From Candidatus Altimarinota bacterium (GTDB taxonomy: Bacteria > Patescibacteriota > Gracilibacteria > RBG-16-42-10), in NCBI GenBank assembly GCA_017984655.1, contig JAGNZB010000011.1, positions 1 through 20,853 on the forward strand: a stretch of DNA of 20,853 bases. The letters are read 5' to 3'. A program made the translations under genes and the position numbers. The notes under the pieces are model-generated. The model made no database searches. It saw nothing but the letters and a program-made list of their open reading frames with translations, and was not told the DNA's origin. This document shows positions 20,526 to 20,853 of this stretch, one piece after another. Every line of letters begins with the position of its first letter. Position 1 is the stretch's first letter.

Positions 20526-20853
20526 CTACAAAGATACAGCTATAGTTTCTTTGACATAACACTCTACGATATCTTCAGGAAGGATACGGATATTTCCAAT
20601 CAGTTTTACACCACATTGAGTTCCCTGCTGCACCTCTTTGACATCTTCAGGTCCTTCTTTGACTGTTTCTAGAACCATCTCACCAACAATATTGTCACCA
20701 CGATAGACCTTAGCAAATGAGCCACGGACAATCTTACCCTCAATCACATCACCACCAGCAACTTGCTCACCCTTACCATCAAAGAACACTTTGAGAATAC
20801 GCAACTTACCAACTACTGTAATGCGAACCTCTGGTTCCAGCATAGTAAGCAGC
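20526..20853 (-). CDS. infB: Translation initiation factor IF-2, C-terminal fragment
   Basis: The frame runs without a stop from the right edge to TAG at 20526-20528 and gives the last 108 residues of IF-2. It begins LLTMLEPEVRITVVGKLRILKVF and continues through GDVIEGKIVRGSFAKVYRGDNIVG to the terminal EDIVECYV. This corresponds to the C2 domain that binds the formyl-methionyl end of initiator tRNA. The upstream GTPase part is outside the window. infB-rbfA is a common operon order. Confidence 0.93.
   Translation of the reverse strand, partial: LLTMLEPEVRITVVGKLRILKVFFDGKGEQVAGGDVIEGKIVRGSFAKVYRGDNIVGEMVLETVKEGPEDVKEVQQGTQCGVKLIGNIRILPEDIVECYVKETIAVSL

Overview
The window most likely comes from a small-genome Candidate Phyla Radiation (Patescibacteria-type) bacterium, possibly one of the lineages with S-layer proteins. 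This is an inference from gene content. The clues are an archaeal/eukaryote-like prolyl-tRNA synthetase without the bacterial editing insertion, a T4SS_pilin-type two-helix protein, a pilin-like domain on a zinc-ribbon protein, a sortase and an S-layer homology (SLH) protein, very tight gene packing, and almost no Shine-Dalgarno sequences. TGA works as an ordinary stop (for example at 1265-1267), so the Gracilibacteria/Absconditabacteria code, in which UGA is glycine, does not apply. No rRNA is present to settle the lineage.

Layout. Positions 1-254 are the end of an SLH protein. From 284 to 8264 all genes lie on the + strand with gaps of -4 to 30 bp: ABC ATPase, proS, mreB, a YvlD-type membrane protein, secG, a peptide-binding protein, rplI, a 133-aa unknown and der. 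A promoter precedes the ATPase and another lies inside the run before secG. From 8272 to 18715 all protein genes lie on the - strand: a P-loop kinase after prmC; a zinc-ribbon/pilin-like protein, sortase and M23 peptidase group read from two near-consensus promoters and closed by a hairpin terminator; then a methyltransferase, a T4SS-pilin-like protein, tRNA-Arg, a small membrane protein, trigger factor, tRNA-Leu and a cyclophilin lipoprotein. tRNA-Cys (+) sits among them. The window ends with def-fmt (+) converging on, and overlapping, rbfA-infB (-).

Gene roles. Most genes serve protein synthesis and nascent-chain handling (proS, rplI, der, prmC, tig, def, fmt, rbfA, infB, three tRNAs) or the cell envelope (SLH, mreB, secG, binding protein, sortase, M23 peptidase, pilin-like proteins, cyclophilin lipoprotein).

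The most unusual structure is a 146-bp repeat present twice in inverted orientation (13853-13998 and 17771-17916). Each copy starts exactly at the encoded CCA of a tRNA, Cys in one case and Leu in the other. Both copies keep two interleaved complementary segment pairs (A-B-A'-B' order), and each is followed by A/T-rich arrays of a degenerate 7-bp AATTNNN unit. A second structured site is a nested palindrome at 9624-9705: DnaA-box-like ends surrounding a dif-like 11-6-11 core. A third theme is gene expression: about 22 starts lack a Shine-Dalgarno sequence, while the recognisable promoters place transcription starts only about 10-20 nt upstream of the start codon.
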